Positions 34,496-46,163 of a stretch of 64,000 nt of DNA are shown here, in pieces. Within the stretch, counting starts at the first letter, position 1, and the number at the start of each line of letters is the position of its first letter. The stretch lies in assembly GCA_963556195.1 (NCBI GenBank), contig OY744521.1, positions 129,752,788 through 129,816,787 on the forward strand, written 5' to 3'. The notes beneath the pieces were generated by a model. The model did not search any database. It had not been told where the DNA came from and saw nothing but the letters and a program-made list of their open reading frames with translations. This DNA is from Sepiola atlantica. Its lineage: Eukaryota > Mollusca > Cephalopoda > Sepiida > Sepiolidae. A program made the position numbers and the translations under genes.

Positions 34496-35668
34496 AGTAT
34501 TTGTCAAAAGTTCAATACATTAATTACAATTTAAAATTTTAGAACCTAGATCTGAATATAAATATTCAACAATGTCCATATCTGTGCACGTTTAAAAACC
34601 CGTTTAAATAGCAAAATTTTATTTATATAACGTTTTTAAATGTATATAAGTTGTTTCCCTAGCATATTAACATTTATGAATTACAATCTAAGGTAATATC
34701 TCATGTATATACCTGAAATTGTTCAAAATAGTAAAAAAAAAATAAATGATTATTTGTTCTATTTATATTAGGGCGTGTTCTTGGCTGATTTTCGCATCTT
34801 TCCTCTGTGTTTGATCCGGGCACCTCTTATTCAGTTCAGGCTTTTCGATCAATGCAATGTTCTCTATTATCTATTTACATTTCCCTTGAGGGATTTTCTT
34901 TAAAAAGTAAATAGTTGTTTCTTTTAACTTCGGTAAGCTGTTTGAATGAAACTTGAACGCATTGTCCTTGGCATATTCCCATAGGAAAAAATCCACAGTG
35001 CGAGATTTGGAGAATAAGACGCTCATAGATTTTCAGTTCTTACAGAGATTACACGATAATCAAACATCGCTGCAATGAATTTCTATTTTTTATTATCTGT
35101 ATGGAGCGTGACCCATTTTGCATAAACCGTTGGATTTGGAATGGAAACAAATTGGCAATGTTTTGAAAAGGAAATCGGGGGATTAATCATTGAGCGTTGC
35201 TGTTAAATTTTACGATTATTATAATCTATTCAGTGCAGTAATACGTATCTTTGTTCTACACATGCCGAAATGAGAAAGGAAACAATGTGAAAATCATGAC
35301 AAAGGCGACAATTTGTTACCAGAGTGATCTCCCCTTCTTTCTTTATATATCTGTGTTCCTGCGGTTTAAAAAAATAAATTAAAAAGGTTTAATAAAGTAT
35401 AACAACTAATTAATAAATAATGTAGAAACCAGAAAGCAAAATACATTAAAAGCAAACAGACGGAGATGTCGAAAATGTTATTTTTTTTTACTTCATGTCC
35501 CATTTTTATGATATGAAAATTACTGAAAATTAACAGAAATAAAGTCGAAAACAAAGAAAATTAGACTACAAAAATTATTAAAAAAATATTCTCGAAAATA
35601 AAATAGCTTCAAAATTTTAAATTAATAGATTTCAAAATGAAAAATCGACGAAAATAAAGTTGCTAACC

Positions 35669-35670
<2 letters not shown>
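34494..35670. other. AT-rich spacer, nothing recognised
   Basis: Non-coding DNA. The 62-codon frame at 35366-35554 is AT-driven and hydrophobic without a motif. Confidence 0.4.

Positions 35671-35726
<56 letters not shown>
35671..35726. repeat. (TA)n microsatellite
   Basis: An uninterrupted TA run. Confidence 0.95.
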
Positions 35727-35728
<2 letters not shown>

Positions 35729-35844
35729 TGTTACAAAAGGTCAAGTTAAAACAAAATGATACCGTAGTTTTTAAGTAGGCGAGTGTTCAAATTACGCCGC
35801 CTACCCTCAGTTATAGTTGAGAAGTCCTGCTTAATACATTTTTC

Positions 35845-36012
35845 TACTAATCTAACCAATTGGCCGCAATGGTTTACCCTCCGACTATTGGGTAAATAAT
35901 GACTTTCCTATTGGGGTTCGCATCGTGCGACTGTAGGGATTGTCTTCTCCTATATTGATGATTGTAGGTTTGGCATGAAACACATGTGTATATGGGTCAA
36001 TTCGAAAATAAT
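35845..36012 (+). mobile_element. tRNA-like SINE, copy 1
   Basis: TGGCCGCAATGG (35861-35872) fits the pol III A box and GGTTCGCATCG (from 35915) fits the B box, 54 nt apart start to start. The downstream body (AGGGATTGTCT, ATTGATGATTGTAGGTTTGG, CATGAAACACATG) is shared with 36208-36350. The box spacing is slightly longer than in a tRNA, and no cloverleaf with an acceptor stem was found, so this is SINE-like rather than a tRNA gene. Confidence 0.6.
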
Positions 36013-36189
36013 ATATATTTATGAAAAAAGTTCAAAGCTGTCGTTAGGTTAAGCACTTATAGTAGGTTGACGACAAGCAGTCATTTATAGCGTTATGAAA
36101 TACTCTAGGCCTCGCCTAATGAGCTCTGTTTAACAGCTTGCAAACATGCTCGCTGAATTTGTCATTTAAACGTCGATTAACTCTCCCAT

Positions 36190-36352
36190 TTTCACGGCAA
36201 TGCGTGTTGGCCGCAACGGTTTACGCTCCGACTACTGAATCAAAAATGACTTTCGTATTAGAGTTCGAATCGTGCGACCTGCAGGGATTGTCTCCTACTA
36301 TTCTAATAATTGAAGGTTTAGCATAAAACATGCGTATATGAGTTAATTAATA
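36190..36352 (+). mobile_element. tRNA-like SINE, copy 2
   Basis: A box TGGCCGCAACGG (36208-36219) and B box AGTTCGAATCG (36262-36272), also 54 nt apart. They are followed by GCAGGGATTGTCT, CTAATAATTGAAGGTTTAG and CATAAAACATGCG. It is a direct repeat of copy 1, about 347 bp downstream. Confidence 0.65.
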
Positions 36353-36368
36353 TTTATTTATAAATAAT

Positions 36369-36402
36369 TGTATATATATATATATTTATATACATAAAGA
36401 GC

Positions 36403-36455
<53 letters not shown>

Positions 36456-36514
36456 TATAGAGTATATATATATAAATATATAAAGCGTGAATATATATAT
36501 ATATATTCACGCTT

Positions 36515-36550
<36 letters not shown>

Positions 36551-36586
36551 TGCATATATACATTTACTCTTTATATATATAAAGAG

Positions 36587-36617
<31 letters not shown>

Positions 36618-36620
36618 CTG
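36369..36620. repeat. Palindrome-rich (TA)n cluster
   Basis: TA tracts are separated by AAAGCGTGA/TCACGCTTT and ACTCTTTATA/TATAAAGAGT motifs. The block about 36482-36521 (TAAAGCGTGA, TA tract, TCACGCTTTA) is a perfect palindrome. Further TAAAGAG(C/T)GAATA units occur at 36393, 36575 and 36585. Confidence 0.9.
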
Positions 36621-36888
36621 TGTATATAAAGTGTATTTCTCATCCAAAATGAAGATTTTCTTCATATTTGAAAAATACAAAAAATAGGCTCATGAAAAAC
36701 ATAAAAGTATGTAAATCTTAGGTGAAAATGTCTTTCATAAAAGTTTCATATTCAATTAATTTTAATAAAAAATGCATTTTTTTATAAGAACAGTAGACCG
36801 TCCGAAAAGCTAAAAGTAAGATTTAACTCAAATCGATGATTTATATGTTTTTATGTTTGCTATGAGGATATTTTTAGTGTACTATTTT

Positions 36889-37252
36889 GATTATTCGAAC
36901 AGCTGTTCTAATTTTTGATGTTATTCTTACGATGTTATTCTCGATCGTCTTTAGATGCGCCTCGTCAAATTCGGGCATATGCATTTCGAACTCAGCAAAC
37001 CGTATGGAATTTTGAACGGGACCTTTTACTTAATCCACCAAGTTTACTTGCTCACATTCCGTAGAAGCTAAAAGTCTTAAATACTTCGTAATTATATTCT
37101 TAGTATCGTTGGTATTGAAGATTAAAGCTTCAACCTTCAGAAGATTGTCAATTAGAACTGATTATTACTTAGCACTTATATCTGTTGCAGGTTAGATTGA
37201 CCTATACGTAGTGAGAATAACATCCAAGATAATAACAGTAGTTCGAATAATA
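36889..37252. mobile_element. Non-autonomous TIR element, copy 2
   Basis: Left end GATTATTCGAACAGCTGTTC; right end, in reverse complement, ATTATTCGAACTACTGTTAT. It shares interior landmarks with copy 1: GGAATTTTGAACGG, TTACTTAATCCACC, TTACTTGCTC, ACTTCGTAATTATATTCT and TTCAACCTTCA. It ends about 30 bp before the mariner. Confidence 0.65.
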
Positions 37253-37282
37253 CAAATAATATCAATGATCAATCTTGATTTA

Positions 37283-38559
37283 TCAGGTTGGAAAGAAAGT
37301 AATGTCGTATTTGTTTTACTTCATCACTTTGCAGCCTCCTTATTTGTACACAGTTCTAGATTTTGTTGTGAATTGATGTCTTAATATCTTGCTTTGCCTT
37401 TCAGTTATAGTAATTAGTTGGAAAACATTAAGTTTAACGGTCTCTGCCGTCAAAAATGGATATTAGCGAGGAGCATCTGAGACATTGCATGCTCTATGAA
37501 TTCAAAAAAGGAAACTTAGCTGTAGAAGCTGAAAGGAATATTGAAACTGTCTATGGGATAAATGTTCTGAATGATCGAAAATGTCAACGGTGGTTTGCAA
37601 AATTTTCTTCTGGAGACTTTAACCTGTCAGATCAGCGACGTTCGAAAAGGCCAAAATCAATTGACGAAGACGCCATTAAAGACGCTGTGGAGGTCAATCC
37701 AAAGTTAATTAGCAGAGAATGAGCCAAACAATTATATCTAACCCATACGACAATTATTTCATGCCTTCACGAGTTAAGAAAAAAGTTTCAAAACTTAGAC
37801 TCTGGGTTCCCTACGATTTGACCGACGCTCAACGAAATCAAATATTCACTGTTTGCACATCTTTGCTTTCCAGGAATCATCGAGAACCATTTTTGCAAAG
37901 AATTGAGACTGGAGATGAAAGATGGTTTCTTTACAAGAATACCCAACGCAAAAGCCAATGGTTAGACCGAAATCAAAGTCCACAGCCTGTTCCAAAATAA
38001 GGACTACACCCAAAGAAGGTTGTGCTCGTTGTATGGTGGGACATGAGAGGACTGATTCATTATGAGTTACTATAGCCTAATCAAACAATCACAGCAGTAA
38101 TATATTGTTTGCAGCTGGATGATCCAAGAATTGCTCTATCAAAAAAACAATCAGAATTACTTAATAGGAAGGGTGTAGTGCTTCGGCATAACGCGAAACC
38201 TCACACAGCAAAACTCACTCAGAAAAAGTTAATGAGTTTCAATTAGTAAGTTTTTTTCTCATCCGCCTTATTCACCTGACATTGCTTTATCCGACGACCA
38301 TCTTTTCCGGTCGTTGCAGCATCACTTAAGCAATAAAATTTATGAAAATTACGACCAACTCAAAAATAACCTAAATTTGTTTTTCTCTAAAAAATCAGAG
38401 AATATTTTTGAAAAAGGCATCAAGAAGCTAGTTGATCGTTGCACAGAAGTCATAGAAAACGAAGGACATTATTGTAAAGATTAAAAATGCCCTAATGGAA
38501 ATGTTTCAGATGATATAAATGTGTTGGACAAATACGACATTACTTTCTTTCCAACCTGA
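37283..38559 (+). mobile_element. mariner DNA transposon, full length but inactive
   Basis: The 1277-bp element starts TCAGGTTGGAAAGAAAGTAA, and its end is the exact reverse complement for 32 bp. It is flanked by TA at 37281-37282 and 38560-38561, the expected target duplication. Both TIRs are identical, so the ends would still be recognisable by a matching transposase. The transposase reading frame inside is broken (see next entry). Confidence 0.95.
37456..38487 (+). pseudogene. mariner transposase (DD34D type), broken
   Basis: The first frame, from the ATG at 37456, gives 88 codons (MDISEEHLRHCMLYEFKKGN...CQRWFAKFSSGDFNLSDQRR), the N-terminal helix-turn-helix DNA-binding part. A TGA follows, and near 37778 an A6 run marks a shift to a second frame: KLRLWVPYDLTDAQRNQIF, then RIETGDERWFLYKN, which keeps the first catalytic Asp. 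TAA (37998) and TAG stops follow. VVLRHNAKPHTA has His at the second catalytic Asp. SPDIALSDDHLF retains the third. Further on come KKLVDRCTEVIENEGHY and the end. The length is near the usual 340-350 residues with a small central loss. It cannot make active transposase. Confidence 0.9.
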
Positions 38560-38561
38560 TA

Positions 38562-38969
38562 CAAAAAATCCGAAACCGGGTATTTTTTATTTTTCAAATG
38601 TAAAAAAAAATCATCCTTTTTAAATCAGACCACTTTAAATAGCAACAAAAACTGGATTTCTACAACTCGAATACTTAGTACATTCTTCACACGTTTATGT
38701 TCTATTTGTATTTTTTAAAACAAATATTAAAGTTCATTTATCGAATAGTGTTAATAGAAATATGGACACAAACACTGGCTTAAGGCAAATTAAATAATTC
38801 AATAATATGTATATTTAGCATATCCATTATATTTAATAGTGGCGACAGACATGTATACATTGATTGGGATAAGACCTGTAAATATTACGGTTTTGTTTTG
38901 CCATAATTTTTGAAATGCTATAAAAAACATTTTTTTACGTTATTATCAACGTGTAATGTGTGTGTGTGT
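38562..38969. other. AT-rich spacer, (GT)n at 38957-38978
   Basis: No feature other than a short GT run next to the second mariner fragment. Confidence 0.45.
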
Positions 38970-38971
38970 GT

Positions 38972-39345
38972 GTGTGTATGAAAAGTAACGCGACTGGTGT
39001 AACATGAAATTTATAGTAATTTCAAACAATACACTACATGGTTTTGATTTCAAAGTAATCTTCATCGAGTCTAATGCAATTTCCGATCCTTCTGTATCAT
39101 GCACGGCTAGAAGGATTATTCAGGGGTGACACTCAGCTTTGTACGTATGCTAAATTTGATGTCATCCATGCTTCCAAAACGGGTCCCTGTGAAAATACCT
39201 TTGAGTTTTGTCAGAAACCGGAGCAAGGGCAGGTAAATTGGAAAGTTGTGTCAGTACAGGGATGTTAACCTCAGCTACGAACAACCGGGTTCTCATGGTA
39301 TAACCACGTGCATTTTCGCAGTGAAATGGAAGAGGTTTAAACAAA
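38972..39345 (-). pseudogene. Second mariner/Tc1-type transposase, C-terminal fragment
   Basis: The minus-strand frame from 39344 reads HCENARG, RLFVAEVNIPVLTQLSNLPA and RYFHRDPF. Then, across stops and frame changes, it reads EGSEIALDSMKITLKSK. The order D-N-A-R, IPVLTQPPYSPDLAP, a short F-H-G-D-P-F block and a C-terminal Asp-rich end is typical of mariner-family transposases. Here the second catalytic Asp is Glu, and the S-P-D-L-A-P-x-D block is degraded. The plus-strand end GAAAAGTAACGCGACTGG probably marks the element's terminus. This is a different family from the 37.3-kb mariner. Confidence 0.65.
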
Positions 39346-40720
39346 AAGATGCAATGTTTGCAGACGGCTTAGATGACAGTTATATACGCCAATGATCACA
39401 TGTTAGATGAAAAAACATTCCCGTTATTCCTTTTCACCAAGTCTCGTTTCTTTTCAGACACATCTAATATATACAAGTGGGTATATGTGTTCGTGCGTGT
39501 GTGTTTAAAAAGGAAAATAGTCATGAAACAATGTTTAATTGCCACCACTCAACAGAAAACTATGACATATTTTTAGTTTTTAAGGTTTCGCATAGCATAT
39601 ACATTATCTATGTCTCGGCATGGCCCATGGCCTCCACTCACAGTGTGTGGCCGTTCATCTGGAATCAAACTAGTTCTTGAAATCGTTGCGCCGGCCACCA
39701 GGAAGTACGTCTGTCTTTAACGAACCTATTGAAGTGTACATATGTTGTCAACGGGCTTCAATTAAGATTTGGCTTCGAGCCACGCATGCGCACAAAAGCA
39801 TAACGATCACAGGAGACGCATATAATGAGAGACTGGACGACAGACTGACAGCCAAGATTTGCCTAGATAGATCGACAGATATGAAGATATGAAAAGGAGT
39901 TGATACTTATTAAGGACATTTAAATTAGTGATTCCTGAATATGAAAATAATTTCCTTGATAAATATTTATGCGGTTATAGACATATTTATGGAGTTTTCA
40001 AAGTCTATAAAAGTCATTTGGAATTATATAATATAAATGAACAGATACCTGTACAGAGAGAAATGTCGCCCCGCAGACAATACACACGCGTACATGCCGC
40101 CTATACTTATAGGCACACAGGCATATGCCAAAGGCATAATTACGTATATATTATCATTGTGTCTTCGCTAGACGGGGATGGTCACCACTTTTATTCGGCG
40201 ATAACCCTTCTCGTTTGGGCTGGTAGGCGACTTTTGAAGTCTGAAAGTCGTGGAAATATTTTATTGCTTTGCATGCATGTATAGTTAGCCTGCCACTTAC
40301 ACAGACAAAATGAATTTTATGAATCCGATAATATCTCTTTAAACCGTATTTACATTCAGTGAGTCATAAATTGCTTTTAATTGATATATGACTTTAACCA
40401 ATACGGCTGGAGATATTTTATTCATATCATAGTTGGAGAGATATGCGATATTAAAGATAATAACAGCACGTGCACTATTGAGGATATACAATTTTGATAC
40501 ATATGACTATTGTTTGGTATTCTATATATTTTCTAAATATACAAATAAGTCTAATTTCCATAAGTGATGGCAGCCATCTTGAATACACATTTCGACCACC
40601 ATTCGTCAGTCTTTTGAATTATGATAATGGTAAAAAAAATATCTAAATAATTTCAGTAGTTTTGATATGTCGTTAAACTTGTATTGGAACATGTACCATA
40701 TTATATATTAATCGAAAGCT
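39346..40720. other. Spacer, unrecognised frames
   Basis: The plus-strand frame 39928-40284 (118 codons) and shorter frames have no domain I recognise. 40160-40260 is GC-richer (GGATGGTCACCAC, CCCTTCTCGTTTGGGCTGG), possibly a repeat fragment. No partner was found in the window. Confidence 0.35.
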
Positions 40721-40734
40721 AGAAACTAGCAATG

Positions 40735-40842
40735 TGTGATCGGATGCTTAGCTACGGTTAAGTAGATGAATGTCGGGTTAGGGTTAGGGTGTGTGTTGGG
40801 ATCAAAGTTAGCTCGGGTCCTAATCTCAAGAAGTACCGTTTT
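40735..40842 (+). repeat. Telomere-motif element, partial copy
   Basis: GGGTTAGGGTTAGGGTG (about 40774-40790) is followed by AAGTTAGCTCGGGTCCTAAT and CTCAAGAAGTACCG. The same layout (TTAGGG-like core, then a GGGTCCTAATCT end) forms the complete inverted element at 46040-46163. The left arm is not visible here. Confidence 0.55.
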
Positions 40843-41548
40843 TTCTCCTTAGATTTTGTTTTGTCCACGTAGTCAAACATACATTTCCTAACGCATGTCT
40901 ACATACACATCTGTTGTAAAGTATGCTTGTAGTAAAATAAAAAAGAACTTCATTTAATGTAATTGCAACCCACCGTTCTGTTTATTTTAACAGTCCTGTA
41001 TTTTTTAAACCTTTTATTATAAACGAGACAGTAATAAAATTTGGTTTCCCTTTCAGCAGCATCGTAACTACCGCTTCCCTTATTTTGTCCGTTAGTCCTT
41101 ACATTCCATGAGCGATGTTTCTAACAAAAAAGAAAACATTGCTGTTTTCTGGGTTGGAATCTATCCATCTAACACTAATCGTTGGCTAGTTTTTGACCTT
41201 GACAAAGAATATATATTTTTAGATCTTTAAACGAATGTAACTTTTCTATATAACGTTTCTAATAACGGTTACATCTCTACTATACTTTCACATTTAGAAT
41301 CTGGCTGATCAAATGAAAAAATAATTTATTAAAATTTTTTGTAAGCTTTCGTTGTAGAACAACTTTTTCAGGCGAGACTGTCATATAGTTTTTTCTTCTT
41401 TTTCTTCTTTCTCATTTTGGTGGTATTAACTCCGCAGGGTCGAATCACGGTGAAGGCAGAAAAACACGTCAAGTTCTAGAAGACATTAGGATAAGTATAG
41501 TCAGGTCGATGTTATGCGCAGATTGGCACTTTTTGAGTAAGGAAATTG

Positions 41549-41591
<43 letters not shown>

Positions 41592-41819
41592 TCTGCCCTG
41601 TTAGAGGCATTCTCAGCTGGAGACCTTTAAAAGAATTAATTTAAAATATATTCATGTATACTTTTTTATATTTATATTTATTTTCCCTGATTTTATTAAT
41701 AGTAAACTAAATAATAATAATTCAATGTATATTTAACAAAGTAATGTATAAGCGAGAACCACAGACACTAGCAGTCTTGCCCATTAGTTTTAAATTTTGA
41801 TAAAGTATAGCCTGTGTAA
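40843..41819. other. AT-rich spacer with a (TA)n tract at 41553-41589
   Basis: Non-coding. No gene recognised. Confidence 0.4.
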
Positions 41820-42200
41820 AACAGTCAACAGGAAGTGTGCTTCACAAGTCTGCAATTTTTTTAAAGAACCTACTTGTATTAGAAGCTATATTAAAATGAG
41901 TTGTCAAAACAGTGAATTGATGGAGACCATGAAACAAACTAGTCAAATGAACTGAAACAAAGGAAGCAGGAAATAGATCAGACAATTTTAGAGAACACAC
42001 ACTACAATAGTATTTATAGAAAAGATTGAGACAAGCAAAACCACGTCTGTGATAGAGAAAGAGAGGGAGAGAGAGAGAGCAGACAAGAATAAAATGTGGG
42101 ACTAATTAAATTACAGATACGTTTCAACACCTTATCAATAACTCTCAAAGGCGATAGAGATTCACCAGCCCCAAAAGGAGAATATAACCCAATTTAAGGT
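41820..42200 (-). pseudogene. CR1-like LINE 3' tail
   Basis: A minus-strand counterpart of 4320-4640, matching over about 300 bp: AATTGATGGAGACCA, GGAAATAGATCAGACAATTT, TAGTATTTATAGAA, ACCACGTCTGTGA, AATTACAGATACGTTTC. A GA-rich insertion lies at 42055-42080. Truncated and non-functional. Confidence 0.7.
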
Positions 42201-42306
42201 ATAGTAATAAATCTTAATTAAGATTTAATTTAATATCGATTCTTTTTTTGAGAGAACGTATTTTATTTTGTTTACTTTAATATTAGAAACAATACAGGTA
42301 AGGACG

Positions 42307-42308
<2 letters not shown>

Positions 42309-42356
<48 letters not shown>

Positions 42357-42392
42357 TCTTTCTTAAAAATACTATAATATTATTTACTTAAA

Positions 42393-42429
<37 letters not shown>
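42309..42429. repeat. Two (TA)n tracts
   Basis: TA runs at 42309-42354 and 42396-42429, separated by 41 bp of AT-rich sequence. Confidence 0.95.
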
Positions 42430-42433
<4 letters not shown>

Positions 42434-43199
42434 TGCAAAATATATGTAAGCAAATAATATTCTTTTAAAGAAGGAATCAATATTAAAAGAAATATAGACT
42501 AATATTCTTTTAATTTAGTACTACATCATAAATTGTAATGTAATTTTAAAACTACAAATCGAATAATCGTATAAAATCACAATCTTATAAAGAGAATTCG
42601 CAGAATTTTATTTGTGTTTGACGTGTCTGCAATAAGCATGACTAGTGACATTATTTTTTTTTATTGAATGAGAACTTCTGAACTTAAATGGCTGTGAAAT
42701 TCACATTTCATTGTAAAACAATTGATAATACTTTTGAAAATGTTTGTATAAGTACAAATGTGTCCTTTCTTTATAAATAAATAAACATTTAGTTTGCAAG
42801 TGATCGACAAATCTTAAATTAACAATTAAAATTAGTTAAAAATTTTCCATTTTTGGATTTCATCAGAAAAATATTACTGTGCATAGTTTTTGTTGTACTG
42901 TTAAAATAAAAAAAATGCTTATAACTAATTGTTTTCATTATAAAACCTCCCTTAAAAATTAAAGAAAATAATATTTAAAGAAAAGTTAGTATTTTATCCT
43001 TTTTATTATTAAATCACTTGACGAAACTATTGCATATATAGGAAATATAGGACAAGAAAATATCAAAGCAATGTATTATAAGCTGATTAAAATTGTTGTG
43101 CAAATTAGGCATGCAAATCTTTGTGTTCGGATCTTTAATCTCTAGCATGTATACAGGTTTTCAGAAAACTATTTTCTATTTTTGATTTTAAAAACTTTG
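42430..43199. other. AT-rich spacer, nothing recognised
   Basis: Unlike its partner block at 22.5-23.3 kb, the sequence upstream of block A here shows no GIY-YIG or C-x-L-C coding remains. Confidence 0.4.
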
Positions 43200-43924
43200 G
43201 GGCGATTAATTGTAGGTATAAATGTCCTTAAAAGTACTTTTGAATACTCATAATACTTTATAATGAGGTAATTAGCATCATTTAATAAAAAAATAAATAT
43301 ATAATAGATCTTTTCAAAGTTTTGATTCAAGTCTAGGTAAATATAAACTATTTTCGTTGTAAGGCATAAACTTCCCCCTTTAGTTTCGCATTAAATAGAA
43401 ACTTACTACTTAAGTGATGAAATCTGGGCAATTAACCTTATCTTAGTGTAAATTAAAACGGTTTACAAACAAATACTAAACATCTTCCACCAAAACACCG
43501 AAGTATAACAATATTAATAGATATGGATGGCTGAATGTATATAGCTAGCTCAACACATGAACTTAAAAGAGATCAGCTCTGAAGTTAACTTCGTATCAAA
43601 ATGACCTAAATAAGCATTTGAAAGCTGATGTAACTTTAGGAAAGTAAAAATTACTCTCAAGTGAATTAGAATTTTTATAAATAAATTATAGAATTTATTA
43701 ACTATTTTAAGAATATTACTGAATTAAAATTTATAAATGTCCACACAACTTTTAGGATGTACTAGCTCTGAACTGAAAAAATTAAAATGGCGTACTAGTG
43801 GGGTTCCCCACATGTAAGTTTGATCTTTTCTTCGGTTTTTATTTTCGCCCAAAAATAAACCACTGGTTTGTTTCAAGACATTTTAATCCAAGAATGTTTT
43901 ACTCTTTGTGAATTTTGTCTGATG
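43200..43924 (+). repeat. Retroelement terminal block A, copy 2
   Basis: A direct repeat of 23390-24105 with many small indels. It runs without a break into block B. Confidence 0.8.
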
Positions 43925-44210
43925 ATTTTGTAGTGTTGCAGAGACGATATGACATAAAAATGTTGTTTGGCTCGCGGCAAATGAAACAGACCGTAAAAAT
44001 ACATCTCACAGAAATATTATATTTTTTTTGTAAATGTGCAAAAAAATGAACATAAAAATAATGAAAAAAAAACAATGGTTATTATAGTATAAAATGAATC
44101 TGACTTATATATGCTCTGTTGTTACTGATTGACAATCATTGAGCTGAATCTTTTAAAGAGACTGCAAAATAAAAAGGCACTGATAGTATATGCTAACACA
44201 TATATACTTT
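43925..44210 (+). repeat. Retroelement terminal block B, direct copy
   Basis: The reverse complement of 22205-22490. The frame 44129-44377 begins inside it and has no recognisable motif. Confidence 0.8.
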
Positions 44211-45119
44211 ACCCCCTAAAAATACCAACGGAATCGACATGCGACTATGAATTTAATTCCTTAGACACTTTGTCATTCGAAAGTAAACCGGCGCCATCCG
44301 GCATAGGTATATATCGGACTAGGTACCCGGTAGACAGTGTCGGATTGTGGAATAACTGGGAGACAACACATCTTTAAGAAAATAAAGAAAACGAAATAAC
44401 AAGAAGAAAAACTCAGTTAGACTATCCATTGACAAATGTGTGTTGATATATGAAACTATTGACTCGTGTATTCTTTCTAAGGTTGCATAGTAGTAGTAGA
44501 AGCGGTTAAATAGTCAACATGTGGAGAAAACGGCTCTTCTTGGCGCCTTTAACTTTATTTACTGGCGAACGTCGCTTTCATAACTAACTGTTATGCCACC
44601 TAATGGTGTCTGTTCAAAGGAAAGCGACATAATCTATCAGACTTAACAATATTTATTAGAAAATTAAGATACCCGAAGATGAGATAAATTTAAAGAAAAA
44701 AATCACATGGAAAAGTTCTTTATTGTTAAGTGTCTACCTGTGAATAAAATGAAACTCTCTACCGTTGGATTCTTACTGATAATGGTAATATAACTGTATT
44801 CTAAGAGCCAGTTTATGGAAAAGAAAATCTCTTTTTTGCACCGTTTATTTTATATGATGGTAGTCCTTGCTATATTTACTAATAATGGTATCGTCTAGTA
44901 ACGAGTGTCAAAAGGTTAAGGAAAAACACTCACATTCTTTTAAAATAGTCTCTCTCTACTCTATCCTTATTTTTATGGAAGGTTCTCGAATGAGCCCAAC
45001 ATTCTAGATGCTCGTTATGAGTTATTTACAGCAAGAACTCGTTTCTCTACCACAACGAAAAAACACTTTCTCGTCTTCCTTCATGTATCTAGGCGGAATT
45101 TCTACAAATAGAGCTTTTT
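44211..45119. other. Spacer, nothing recognised
   Basis: Non-coding sequence of mixed composition. Confidence 0.4.
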
Positions 45120-45345
45120 CGCAATGGATTCCCGTCTGTGGAAAACGTAAACACGGGACTGCTTCCTGGTTGATTACGACATCTTCAAATCCAATAGCAA
45201 CAAATTCCTGTATAAACCGTTCCTGTAAGTATTCTAACTTTGTCCATCCCTACAATCATTCTCAATTCTCTCATCTGACGCTCATTTCATTTTATCCTCG
45301 AGCAATTTTGGCCTTGATATGTGGTGATTCATTAGTAAAAAAACA
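45120..45345 (+). repeat. Interspersed repeat, copy 2 of 3
   Basis: Aligns with 9375-9640 through ACGGGACTGCTT, CATCTTCAAATCCAATAGCAA, TTATCCTCGAGCAATTTTG and ATATGTGGTGATTCATTAGT. It lies in a 117-codon plus-strand frame (45008-45361) that I regard as fortuitous, because the homologous copies are not open in the same frame. Confidence 0.6.
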
Positions 45346-45813
45346 AACACATGTATTCTAAAGAAAACATAATAAAGTTAAAAGAAAAAACGAAAATATA
45401 CAACGTTGATGAGGGCAATCGTAACAAAAGATAGTTGTTATTTAACTTTTAATCAAACTTTAATTTATATAAGTTTTGGTATCTTCTTGCCTATAAGACC
45501 ATCACGTTTATCGATACGATCTGTCTGTTTATTATCGATCTGTTCTTATCGGCCGCTTCTTATCCATTGATCTATCGACTCGGCTGTTAAAATTAAAAAC
45601 AAAAATCAAAACAACACAAAAAAATCACTAGCAAAGTTTTTTTTTTACATTTGAACCTAGTTTAGAAGGAGTGCGTAATATGGAAATAAAAAAACAAATT
45701 ATTGAAAATTAAAATATCTTTACTGACAAGTAATATTTAATTATCAATTCTATCAGTATTTTCTTCTCTATATCTCTTTCTTTTCCTCTTCTCTGTGTGA
45801 GCATGTTTCTATC

Positions 45814-45817
<4 letters not shown>

Positions 45818-45903
<86 letters not shown>
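45818..45903. repeat. (TA)n microsatellite
   Basis: An uninterrupted TA run of about 86 bp. Confidence 0.95.
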
Positions 45904-45905
<2 letters not shown>

Positions 45906-46039
45906 GAGTTTTTGGAAGTACAACATTTTATTACTGCAAGCATGAAGGGAAGACATGTTTTATCATTCATGATTAAAAGTAAAAAAAGCCAGCCGACCAG
46001 TTTCCTCCTCTAAAAAGGAATTATATTGAGTGATGTTTT

Positions 46040-46163
46040 GGTACTGGTGCAGATTAGGACCCATGCTAAACTTAACCCTAACCCTAACACTTACGCTTAA
46101 GCTAACCCTAGCGCTAACGACGCCAGGTTGATTTAAGCTTGGGTCCTAATCTGCACCAGCACC
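46040..46163. mobile_element. Small inverted-repeat element with telomere-like core
   Basis: Arms 46040-46063 and 46140-46163 are complementary at 23 of 24 positions (GGTGCAGATTAGGACCC and its reverse complement). The core holds CTTAACCCTAACCCTAACAC and GCTAACCCTAGCGCTAAC, i.e. CCCTAA units with variants. The whole is 124 bp, MITE-sized. A related partial copy is at 40735-40842. Confidence 0.75.

Noticed and set aside
35861..35925. True tRNA gene
   Set aside because: A and B boxes are present, but spacing is long and no acceptor or anticodon stem could be formed; a SINE fits better.
43920..43965. CTGATGA in retroelement block B as a ribozyme core
   Set aside because: No GAAA follows at a suitable distance, and the homologous copy at 22.49 kb does not conserve CTGATGA.
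45008..45361. 117-codon frame as a host gene
   Set aside because: Most of it overlaps a dispersed repeat whose other copies are not open in this frame.
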